Assembly (NCBI GenBank): GCA_964440155.1
Contig: CAYTRH010000072.1
Span: forward strand, 1-14,350
Direction of reading: 5' to 3'
From: PFJX01 sp964440155
GTDB lineage: Bacteria; Pseudomonadota; Gammaproteobacteria; Burkholderiales; Thiobacillaceae
Length of the DNA: 14,350 nt
This document shows, one piece after another, positions 6,846-13,671 of this stretch. The notes below the pieces were generated by a model, which saw nothing but the letters and a program-made list of their open reading frames with translations, searched no databases and was not told the DNA's origin. Positions within the stretch are counted from its first letter, which is position 1, and every line of letters begins with the position of its first letter. Both the position numbers and the translations under genes were made by a program.

Positions 6846-7840
6846 CGCAGCTCTCCCCGGTCGCCGGTGAGCGACAGGAAGACCTGCTCCAGGCTGGCGC
6901 GACCGTACACCAGCGAGCGCAGTGTCGACCCTTCGGCCTGCACCCGCTGCATGATCGGCGCGATGGCCAGCTCCGGCCGATCGCTGGAGATGCGCATGCG
7001 GCAGCCCGCCAGTTCGACCTGACGGACATCCGGCAGGGCTTGCAGCGCCTGCGTCAATGCGCTGTCCGGCGCGTCGAAGAATTGCAGTTCGATGGTCTCG
7101 TCGCGCCGTTGCGCCAGCAGTTCCGGCACCGAGCCCTGCACCATCAGACGGCCGTGATCGATGATGGCGACATCGCTGCACAGCAGTTCGGCTTCCTCCA
7201 TGTAATGCGTGGAGATCAGGATGGTGATGCCGGCCGCGTTGAGCTCGCGCAGACGATGGTGGATCAGTGCGCGCGAATGCGGATCGATGGCCACGGTGGG
7301 TTCGTCCAGGATCAGGATCTCGGGCTCGTGCATCAGGCCGATGACCATGTTCAGCCGACGCTTGTAACCGCCGGAGAACTGCTCCACGCGCTGGTCGGCC
7401 TCGCCGGTCATTTCCGCCAGTTCCAGGCAGGCTTGGATGCGGCTGTCCAGGTAAGCGCCGGACAGCCCCTGCATGCGGCCGAAGAAATCCAGGTTCTCGC
7501 GCGCCGTCAGGGTCGGGTAGATCGCCGGCTCCTGCGGCACCAGGCCGAGGATGTGGCGGATGTGTCGGGACTCGGTCAGCACGTCGTGGCCGGCGATGCG
7601 CACGCTGCCCGCGCTGGGCAGGATCAGCCCGCCCAGGATCGACATCAGCGTGGTCTTGCCGGCACCGTTGGGACCGAGGATGCCGAAGATGCCACCGCGC
7701 GGCACCACCAGGTCGATGCCGTCGAGCGCAGGCGCGCGGCCGCCCGGAAAGGACTTCGACAGGCCCTGCAGTTCGATGGCCGGCGCACCGGCGACGGTGT
7801 CGCCCGGCCGCGCCGGCGAAGCGCATCGGTGTTGCGTCAT
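6842..7840 (-). CDS. ABC transporter ATP-binding protein
   Basis: Cytoplasmic ATPase that drives the adjacent ABC-2 permease. From the ATG at 7840 it is 332 residues. Visible motifs are Walker A GPNGAGKTT (56-64), Q-loop VPQEP (Q103), signature FSGGYKRRL (155-163), Walker B ILILDEPT (D179, E180), D-loop AIDPHS and H-loop STH (H212). The C-terminal extension of about 100 residues, ending SLEQVFLSLTGDRGELR, is typical of the CcmA/DrrA-like ABC-2 export class. The start is uncertain: the frame extends to further Met codons at 7909 and 7951. I chose 7840 because the sequence before it does not resemble the family and a weak promoter may lie near 7900. The stop overlaps the permease GTG by 4 nt, so the two are translationally coupled. 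Confidence 0.92.
   Translation of the reverse strand: MTQHRCASPARPGDTVAGAPAIELQGLSKSFPGGRAPALDGIDLVVPRGGIFGILGPNGAGKTTLMSILGGLILPSAGSVRIAGHDVLTESRHIRHILGLVPQEPAIYPTLTARENLDFFGRMQGLSGAYLDSRIQACLELAEMTGEADQRVEQFSGGYKRRLNMVIGLMHEPEILILDEPTVAIDPHSRALIHHRLRELNAAGITILISTHYMEEAELLCSDVAIIDHGRLMVQGSVPELLAQRRDETIELQFFDAPDSALTQALQALPDVRQVELAGCRMRISSDRPELAIAPIMQRVQAEGSTLRSLVYGRASLEQVFLSLTGDRGELR
6851..6858 (-). promoter_or_regulatory. Ribosome binding site for the permease GTG start
   Basis: On the minus strand the sequence GGGGAGAG lies five bases before the GTG at 6845. It supports the non-ATG start and re-initiation at the GTGA overlap with the ATPase stop codon. Confidence 0.7.
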
Positions 7841-7991
7841 GCGTGCGATTCCAGTTCTGGTCAGGAGCAGTGCGACGCAGGCGCCGCTGCGAGGCGCGTA
7901 TTTTTTCATGAACGCGCATACGGTCCAAACGGTGTTGCATGCCGGTGCCATGGCGGGACCGGGGTCTGCCAGCGGCGATGGGGGCCGTGCT
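7841..7991 (-). promoter_or_regulatory. Intergenic region with weak candidate promoter for the ABC operon
   Basis: This is the 151-bp stretch between the pabB stop and the ATPase start. On the minus strand TTGGAC (7928-7923) is followed after 17 bp by AAAAAT (7905-7900), a poor sigma-70 match (TTG conserved, 4 of 6 at -10). It is the only AT-rich patch in the stretch. If it is used, translation from the Met at 7909 is impossible, and 7840 would be the start with a leader of about 50 nt. No terminator hairpin for pabB was recognised. Confidence 0.3.
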
Positions 7992-9389
7992 TCAGTGGTC
8001 CTCCACGCCGCCGGTATCGGCGCCGAACTCGCGCAGCAGGGTCAGCAGCGCGTCGGCCTTGTCCAGGCACTCCCGATATTCGGCGGCGGCATCGGAGTCG
8101 GCGACGATGCCGCCGCCCGCCCATAGGCGCAGCGTGTCGCCGCTGTGCACCAGCGTGCGGATGGCGATGTTGCAGTCCATGTCGCCGTCGAAGCCGATCC
8201 AGCCGATGCTGCCGCAATATACGCCGCGGCGTTCGGGTTCCAGCTGGTCGATGATCTGCATGGCGCGGATCTTGGGTGCGCCGGTGATCGAGCCGCCGGG
8301 GAAGGCGGCGCGCAACAGCGCGACGGCATCGATGCCGGAGGCCAGCCGGCCGGTGACGGTGCTGACCAGGTGATGCACGCTGGCGTAGCTCTCCAGCGCG
8401 CACAACTGCGGCACCCGTACCGAGCCGGTGGCGCACACACGGCCCAGGTCGTTGCGCAGCAGGTCGACGATCATGACGTTCTCCGCGCGGTCCTTGGCAC
8501 TGGTGCGCAGCGCCTCGGCCAGCGCGGCATCGGCTTGCGGCGTGGCGCCGCGTGCGCGCGTGCCTTTGATCGGCCGCGTCTCCACCCGGCCGCCCTCTAC
8601 GCGCAGGAAGCGTTCCGGCGACGACGACAGGACCCGCGCATCCGGCAGGTTGAGATAGGCGGAAAACGGCGCCGGGTTGATCTGGCGCAGGCGCCGGTAG
8701 GCCGGCCAGGGATCGCCGTCGGCGGGCGCGGTGAAGCACTGCGCCAGGTTTACCTGATAGCAGTCGCCGTCGGCGATGTAGCGCTGGATGCGGGCGAAGG
8801 CGCGGGCGTAGTCGGCGCGGGTGAAGGCGCCGACCACGCGGCCGACCCGCCACTGCGCCCGCCGCATGCTCACCCGTGGCGGGCGGGCGTAGCGTTCGAT
8901 CAGCGCCGGCCAGGCCGCGACGGTGCGTGCATCGCGCCCGGCACCGACCAGCCAGCTCTCGCGCCGGGCGTGATCGACCAGCACCGCCCAGTCGTAGATG
9001 CCGACCGCCATGTCGGGCGGGGTCGAGGCGTCGCCGGGACGTTGCGGCAGGCGTTCGATGCGGCGCGCCAGGTCATAGCCGAAATAGCCGATGGCTCCGC
9101 CCATGAACGGCAGCGCGCCGCGCTCTGCGCCGATGGCCAGTTCGGCCCGCAGCAGCGCGAACGGATCTTCATCCGTCCGCTGGGTTTCATTCGCGCGGCC
9201 GGCATGTCTGCGGATCTCGGTGATCGCACCGCGCGTCACCAGGGTGGTGGTCGGGTCGGCGGCGATGATGTCGTAGCGGCCGCCGCCGGACGGCTGCGCG
9301 CTGTCGAGCAGCACCGCCCATGGGCGGTCGGCGACGTGCTCGAACAGCGCGGCGCTGTCGGGGTGATAGGGCAGGCGGTGCGGCGTCAT
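7992..9389 (-). CDS. pabB: Aminodeoxychorismate synthase component I (PabB)
   Basis: PabB converts chorismate plus ammonia to 4-amino-4-deoxychorismate, the first committed step to p-aminobenzoate and folate. The 465-residue product has the full anthranilate-synthase-I-like fold: N-terminal region with GRYDIIAADP (37-46) and GGAIGYFGYDLARR (97-110), then the chorismate-binding domain with GDCYQVNLAQ (208-217), NPAPFSAYL (238-246), SPERF (258-262), PIKGT (273-277), ENVMIVDLLRNDLG (303-316), GGSITGAPK (365-373) and AGGGIVADSD (424-433). Lysine 275 in PIKGT is the catalytic lysine diagnostic of PabB; TrpE has Ala there (PIAGT). The frame stays open upstream to 9644 into ftsX, but family similarity begins at the Met at 9389. 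The ribosome binding site is poor. No pabA or pabC is in the window, so glutamine amidotransferase activity must come from elsewhere. It follows ftsX by 59 bp on the same strand. Confidence 0.95.
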   Translation of the reverse strand: MTPHRLPYHPDSAALFEHVADRPWAVLLDSAQPSGGGRYDIIAADPTTTLVTRGAITEIRRHAGRANETQRTDEDPFALLRAELAIGAERGALPFMGGAIGYFGYDLARRIERLPQRPGDASTPPDMAVGIYDWAVLVDHARRESWLVGAGRDARTVAAWPALIERYARPPRVSMRRAQWRVGRVVGAFTRADYARAFARIQRYIADGDCYQVNLAQCFTAPADGDPWPAYRRLRQINPAPFSAYLNLPDARVLSSSPERFLRVEGGRVETRPIKGTRARGATPQADAALAEALRTSAKDRAENVMIVDLLRNDLGRVCATGSVRVPQLCALESYASVHHLVSTVTGRLASGIDAVALLRAAFPGGSITGAPKIRAMQIIDQLEPERRGVYCGSIGWIGFDGDMDCNIAIRTLVHSGDTLRLWAGGGIVADSDAAAEYRECLDKADALLTLLREFGADTGGVEDH

Positions 9390-9448
9390 GGCGCGCGGCG
9401 TCGGCAGGCGGGGGCGTGCCGGTATGGCCGATGAAGCGCGTGTCGCGC

Positions 9449-10354
9449 TCAGAACTTTTCCATCTCGCGCAACGCGCGGCCTACCGCGAAGTAGGCACCC
9501 AGCCAGCCCAGCGCCGCGCTGATGGCCAGCAGTGGCAACAGTTCGCCCAGGCCGAAGCCGGTCAGACGGAAGTCGACACCGTAGGCGGCGGCCACCTCGG
9601 CGACGCCGGCTTGCAGCGACAGCCCGGCGAGCATGACGATGCACCAGCCCGTCAGACCGCCGCTGATGCCCTGGATGGCACCGAAGTACAGGAAAGGCCG
9701 GCGGATGAAGCGGTCGGTGGCGCCGATCAGTTGCGCCACTTCGATTTCGTCGCGCTGCGCGTAGATCTGCAGACGTATGGTGTTGGCGGTGATGGCGGCG
9801 AGCGCAACGCCGAGCAAGACCGCGAGCAGGAACACCAGGTCGCGCCCCAGGCCGAGCAGGGCGTTGAGTCGCTTGATCCAGACGGCATCGAGCATCACCC
9901 GCTCCACCGATGCTTCGCCGGCCAGCCGTGCGCGCAGCGCTTCCAGTCGTTCCGGCTCGCCGGTGGCCGGGGTGACGATGATGCTGTGTGGCAGCGGGTT
10001 GTCCGGCAGACCGGCGGCGATGTCGCCCAGGCCCATCGCTTCCAGCTTGCGGATGCCGTCGTCACGGCTGATGAACCGGGTATCCGCCACGTCGGCGTCG
10101 TTCTTCAGCGCGGCGGCGAACTGCGCGCCCTGTTCGGCGCCGACATCCGCTTTCAGAAACAGCGTGAGTTCGGGCAGCGGGCGGGCGCCGCCGACGGCGC
10201 GATCCAGGTTGAACAGCAAAGCGTACAGGCCGGCCGGCAGCGCCACGGCGATGCCGATCACCAGCACGGTGAACAGCGTGGCCAGCGGCGCCGCACGAAA
10301 GCGCGCGGCGGCGATGCGCAGGCTTTGCAGGTGGTGGGCGAGCCAGGCTTTCAT
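9449..10354 (-). CDS. ftsX: Cell division protein FtsX
   Basis: FtsX is the membrane subunit of the FtsEX complex, an ABC-fold mechanotransmitter that activates periplasmic murein hydrolases, through EnvC in E. coli, at the division site. The 301-residue product has four membrane segments (about 25-48, 171-193, 221-248, 268-291) and a large periplasmic domain between the first two (about 50-168). The segment NTIRLQIYAQRDEIEVAQLI (191-210), followed by GAT, is the characteristic FtsX cytoplasmic turn after TM2. The start ATG at 10354 overlaps the ftsE stop as ATGA; the frame continues upstream inside ftsE, but that is a shadow. The C-terminus ends REMEKF. Order ftsY-ftsE-ftsX is the classical one. 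The gene that often follows in Gammaproteobacteria, rpoH, is absent and pabB takes its place. Confidence 0.95.
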   Translation of the reverse strand: MKAWLAHHLQSLRIAAARFRAAPLATLFTVLVIGIAVALPAGLYALLFNLDRAVGGARPLPELTLFLKADVGAEQGAQFAAALKNDADVADTRFISRDDGIRKLEAMGLGDIAAGLPDNPLPHSIIVTPATGEPERLEALRARLAGEASVERVMLDAVWIKRLNALLGLGRDLVFLLAVLLGVALAAITANTIRLQIYAQRDEIEVAQLIGATDRFIRRPFLYFGAIQGISGGLTGWCIVMLAGLSLQAGVAEVAAAYGVDFRLTGFGLGELLPLLAISAALGWLGAYFAVGRALREMEKF

Positions 10355-11007
10355 GCGCGCACCAGCCGGCCGTGGGCGAGATCGATCTGACGGCCGCCGT
10401 ATTGGTGGACCAGATCCAGGTCGTGCGTGGCGATCAGCAGAGTGACGCCCACCTCGTTGAAGGCGCGGAACATGTCCATGATGTCGCGCGCGTAGGCGCT
10501 GTCCAGGTTGGCCGTGGGTTCGTCGGCCAGCAGCAGCGCCGGCCGGCTGACCACTGCGCGGGCGATGCACAGGCGCTGCTGTTCGCCGCCGGACAGCGTG
10601 ATCGGGCGTGCCTTCTCCTTGCCGAGCAGACCGACCTTGTCCAGCGCGGCGCGCGCGCGCTTGGCGGCATCGGCGCCGATCATGCCCTGGATGTGCAGTG
10701 GCAGCAGCACGTTGTCGATGACGCTGCGGTCGTACAGCAGCTTGTGATCCTGGAAGATCAGGCCGATGTTGCGGCGGAAATAGGGCAGCGCGGCGCGCTT
10801 CATGCGGCCGACGTTCTGGCCGGTGACGACGATGTTGCCGCTGGTGGGCCGCTCCAGCGCGGCGATCAGCTTGAGCAACGTACTCTTGCCGGCACCGGAA
10901 TGGCCTGTGAGGAAGATCAGCTCGCCCTGCGCGATCTTCAGCGACAGTTCGGACAGCGCCTCGTGGCCACCGGGATAGCGCTTGGTGACGCCGGACAGCT
11001 CGATCAT
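10351..11007 (-). CDS. ftsE: Cell division ATP-binding protein FtsE
   Basis: FtsE is the cytoplasmic ATPase of FtsEX, which binds FtsZ and powers conformational change in FtsX. The 218-residue product is of standard length with all ABC motifs: Walker A GHSGAGKST (35-43), Q-loop IFQDHKLL (Q86), signature LSGGEQQR (138-145), Walker B LLLADEP (D162, E163), D-loop NLDS and H-loop ATHD (H195). The YPGG and FQDHKLLYDRSV stretches are characteristic of FtsE as opposed to the related LolD. The start ATG at 11007 is 14 nt after the ftsY stop, and the stop overlaps ftsX by 4 nt, so all three should be one transcript. The Shine-Dalgarno sequence is poor, consistent with coupling to ftsY translation. Confidence 0.97.
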   Translation of the reverse strand: MIELSGVTKRYPGGHEALSELSLKIAQGELIFLTGHSGAGKSTLLKLIAALERPTSGNIVVTGQNVGRMKRAALPYFRRNIGLIFQDHKLLYDRSVIDNVLLPLHIQGMIGADAAKRARAALDKVGLLGKEKARPITLSGGEQQRLCIARAVVSRPALLLADEPTANLDSAYARDIMDMFRAFNEVGVTLLIATHDLDLVHQYGGRQIDLAHGRLVRA

Positions 11008-11021
11008 GCGGTGCTGCGCGG

Positions 11022-12095
11022 TCAGGCGAACAGCGCGTCGACGAACTCGCCGGCGCGGAACGGTTGCAGGTCTTCCAGACCCTCGCCGACGCCGATGAAG
11101 CGCACCGGCACCGGCTGCCGCTTGGCCAGCGCGGCGATGACGCCGCCCTTGGCGGTGCCGTCCAGCTTGGTCATGACCAGGCCGGTCAGCCCCAGCGCGT
11201 CGTCGAACGCCTTGACCTGGGCCAGCGCGTTCTGGCCGATGTTGGCGTCCAGCACCAGCAGCACTTCGTGCGGCGCGCTGGGATCAGCCTTCTGGATCAC
11301 GCGCTTGATCTTGCGGATCTCCTCCATCAGGTTGAGCTGTGTCGGCAGGCGGCCGGCGGTGTCGGCCAGCACCACGTCGATGCCGCGCGCACGCGCCGAC
11401 TGGATGGCGTCGAAGATCACCGCTGCCGGGTCACCCGCCTGCGAAGCGATTACCTCGACCTGGTTGCGGCTGCCCCATTCCGCCAGTTGTTCGCGCGCGG
11501 CGGCACGGAAGGTGTCGCCGGCGGCCAGCAGCACGCTGCGGCCCTCGGCCTGGAAGCGGCGCGCCAGCTTGCCGATGGTGGTGGTCTTGCCGGCGCCGTT
11601 GACGCCGGCCAGCATGATCACGAACGGCCGCGCGCCGGTGATCTGCAATGGCCGTTCCAGCGGCGCCAGCAGTTCGCGCAGTTCGCTCTTCAACGCGTCG
11701 CGCAGTTGCGCGGCATCGCTCAGGCGTTCCTTGCGCACGCGCGCGCTCAGGCGCTCGATCAAGTGCGCGCTGGCCTCGACGCCGACGTCGGCGGTGAGCA
11801 GCACGGTCTCCAGTTCCTCGAACAGCGCCTCGTCGATCTTGACGCCAACCCCGAACAGGCCGGCAAGCTGGCTGCCGAAGGCATCGCGCGTGCGCCCCAA
11901 TCCGCGTTTGAGCCGCTGCGCCCAGGACAGGCGTGGCGCCGCAGCACCCGCCGCTGCGTCACCTTCGGCCGTTGGCGCGGCCGCCTCCTCCGCGGTGCCG
12001 GGCAGGCCGGCCGGCGCCTCGTCCGCGACCGGGGCGGGCGTATCGGGCTGAGGCTCGGTGGGCTTGGACTTGCCGGATTTGAAGAAACCAAACAC
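11022..12095 (-). CDS. ftsY: Signal recognition particle receptor FtsY
   Basis: FtsY is the SRP receptor GTPase that docks ribosome-nascent chain complexes at the membrane. From GTG at 12095 it is 357 residues. The start MFGFFKSGKSK resembles the usual FtsY N-terminus, followed by an acidic, Ala/Pro-rich A region (about 12-54), N domain (about 57-150) and G domain. Motifs are GVNGAGKT (164-171), DTFRAAA (194-200), DTAGR (245-249), TKLDGTAKGG (309-318) and GVGE (336-339). An alternative ATG at 12143 gives 373 residues and has AAAGG upstream, but it coincides with a candidate extended -10 element and overlaps the divergent gene's ATG. I therefore prefer GTG, although no clear Shine-Dalgarno precedes it. 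Longer frames up to 12464 are shadow. It is the first gene of ftsYEX. Confidence 0.95.
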   Translation of the reverse strand: MFGFFKSGKSKPTEPQPDTPAPVADEAPAGLPGTAEEAAAPTAEGDAAAGAAAPRLSWAQRLKRGLGRTRDAFGSQLAGLFGVGVKIDEALFEELETVLLTADVGVEASAHLIERLSARVRKERLSDAAQLRDALKSELRELLAPLERPLQITGARPFVIMLAGVNGAGKTTTIGKLARRFQAEGRSVLLAAGDTFRAAAREQLAEWGSRNQVEVIASQAGDPAAVIFDAIQSARARGIDVVLADTAGRLPTQLNLMEEIRKIKRVIQKADPSAPHEVLLVLDANIGQNALAQVKAFDDALGLTGLVMTKLDGTAKGGVIAALAKRQPVPVRFIGVGEGLEDLQPFRAGEFVDALFA

Positions 12096-12133
12096 GGGGA
12101 GGGAGGGTCGGAGGCTGCGTTGTTGGCCGCGAG

Positions 12134-12142
12134 ATTCTATCA
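12134..12142 (-). promoter_or_regulatory. Candidate extended -10 promoter element for ftsY
   Basis: On the minus strand TGATAGAAT matches the extended -10 pattern TGnTATAAT with one mismatch. Transcription would start near 12127, about 30 nt before the GTG at 12095. No -35 match is visible at the usual distance, which is tolerated by extended -10 promoters. The complementary strand of the same site reads TATCAT (12138-12143), a possible -10 for the divergent M16 gene, also without a good -35. Confidence 0.35.
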
Positions 12143-12174
12143 TGCGAGACCTTTCGCTCCCCTGGTCCAAGCCC

Positions 12175-13671
12175 ATGTCTTCGTGGTGGTCGTGCGCCGT
12201 GCCGGCGCAGTCCGAGCGTGGCGCGCGTGCCCGCGTCGCCGATGGTCGCGGCGGTTCGCGCCCCGAACCGCGTCTGTCAGCCGCTATTCTGCGCCTGCGC
12301 GCGTGGGCCGCGCTGGTGACCCTGATGGCGGCCCTGTTCGCGTGGGCGCCGGCCCGGGCCGAGGTGATGGACCGCACGCTCGACAACGGCCTGCGCGTGA
12401 TCGTCAAGATCGACCGGCGCGCGCCGGTGGTGGTGTCGCAACTGTGGTATCGCGCCGGCAGCATGGACGAGCGCTACGGTGTCACCGGCGTCGCCCACGT
12501 GCTGGAGCACATGATGTTCAAGGGCACGCGCGACGTGCCGGCGGGCGAGTTCTCGCGCCGTATCGCCGCCGCCGGCGGGCGCGAGAACGCCTTCACCTCG
12601 CGCGATCACACCGTGTATTTCCAGACGCTGCAACGCGACCGCCTGGAACTGGCGCTGCGGCTGGAGGCCGACCGCATGACCAACCTGCTGCTGGATGCGG
12701 ATGAATTCGCGCGCGAGATCAACGTGGTGATCGAGGAACGCCGGCTGCGCACCGAGGACAACCCGCAGGCGCGTCTGTACGAGGCGCTGATGGCCACGGC
12801 CTACGTCACCCATCCCTATCGCCATCCGGTGATCGGCTGGATGGACGACCTGCTGCACATGCGCCTGGAAGATGCGCGCGAGTGGTACCAGCAGTGGTAT
12901 GCGCCCAACAATGCGGTGCTGGTGGTGGCCGGCGATGTCGATGCCGAGCAGGTGTACGCATGGGCACGCCAGTATTTCGGCGACATCCCGGCGCGCCCGC
13001 TACCGGCGCGCAAGCCGCTGAACGAGCCGGAACAGGTCGGCGCCAAGCGCGTCACGGTGCGCGCGCCGGCCGAGCTGCCGATGGTGGCGATGGCCTGGCA
13101 GGCGCCACGCCTGCGTGATCCGCAGCGCGACGACGACGTCTATGCCCTGGAGATCCTGGCCGGCGTGCTCGACGGACATGCTTCGGCGCGGCTGAATCAG
13201 GCGCTGGTGCGCGAGCGCGCCATCGCCACGCAGGTGGGCGCGGGCTACGGCGGTATCGGCCGCGGTCCCGGCCTGTTCATCGTCGATGCCACGCCGGCGC
13301 GCGGCATCGCGGTGGCCGAGGTGGAAGCCGCGCTCAAGGCCGAGATCGCCCGGCTGGTGCGCGACGGCATCGGCGAGGCGGAACTGGCACGGGTCAAGGC
13401 GCAGGTGCTGGCCAGCCAGGTGTTCCAGCAGGACTCGCTGTTCTCGCAAGCCATGCGCATCGGTAGCTGGGTGTCCGCCGGCCTGGATCACACCCTGCAG
13501 GACGCCCGCTACGCCCGCCTCGCCGCGGTCACCGCCGAACAGGTGCGCGACGTCGCCGCGCGTTATCTGGTGGATGACCGGGTCACCGTCGCCGTGCTCG
13601 AGCCGCTGCCGTTGCCGCAAGACCAGCCGGCACGGCAGCGCGGTTCGCTGGGAGTCGATCATGTTCGCTAA
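12175..13671 (+). CDS. M16 family zinc metallopeptidase (catalytic subunit)
   Basis: An exported pitrilysin/mitochondrial-processing-peptidase-type (M16) zinc peptidase, 498 residues from the ATG at 12175. A hydrophobic signal segment (about 39-62) ends in PARA and precedes MDRTLDNGLRVIV, the usual start of M16 domains, so a periplasmic location is predicted. The inverted zinc motif is HVLEH (H108, E111, H112), with the third ligand Glu about 76 residues later in VVIEERR (E188 by spacing). The N-terminal region before the signal is unusually long, so the start is uncertain: ATG 12142 and GTG 12199 are alternatives, none with a good ribosome binding site. Two M16 halves are present (about 65-280 and 285-470). 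The 3' end overlaps the second M16 gene by 11 nt. The natural substrate is unknown. Confidence 0.92.
   Translation: MSSWWSCAVPAQSERGARARVADGRGGSRPEPRLSAAILRLRAWAALVTLMAALFAWAPARAEVMDRTLDNGLRVIVKIDRRAPVVVSQLWYRAGSMDERYGVTGVAHVLEHMMFKGTRDVPAGEFSRRIAAAGGRENAFTSRDHTVYFQTLQRDRLELALRLEADRMTNLLLDADEFAREINVVIEERRLRTEDNPQARLYEALMATAYVTHPYRHPVIGWMDDLLHMRLEDAREWYQQWYAPNNAVLVVAGDVDAEQVYAWARQYFGDIPARPLPARKPLNEPEQVGAKRVTVRAPAELPMVAMAWQAPRLRDPQRDDDVYALEILAGVLDGHASARLNQALVRERAIATQVGAGYGGIGRGPGLFIVDATPARGIAVAEVEAALKAEIARLVRDGIGEAELARVKAQVLASQVFQQDSLFSQAMRIGSWVSAGLDHTLQDARYARLAAVTAEQVRDVAARYLVDDRVTVAVLEPLPLPQDQPARQRGSLGVDHVR

Noticed and set aside
5182..7029. Long minus-strand frame overlapping the ABC permease and SRPBCC gene in another phase
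   Set aside because: Its translation is Arg/Ala/Gly-rich with no domains, while the overlapping frames match the ABC permease and SRPBCC families.
6846..7940. ATPase-permease fusion suggested by the 786-codon open frame that ends with the permease
   Set aside because: The upstream part is a different frame from the ATPase motifs and has no recognisable domain; GTGA coupling with a strong Shine-Dalgarno explains separate proteins.
8145..9434. Plus-strand frame opposite pabB
   Set aside because: Antisense shadow of pabB with His/Gly/Ala/Arg-rich low-complexity translation and no start context.
11064..12704. Plus-strand frame of 546 codons opposite ftsY
   Set aside because: Antisense to ftsY and out of phase with the M16 gene it runs into; composition is that of a high-GC shadow frame.
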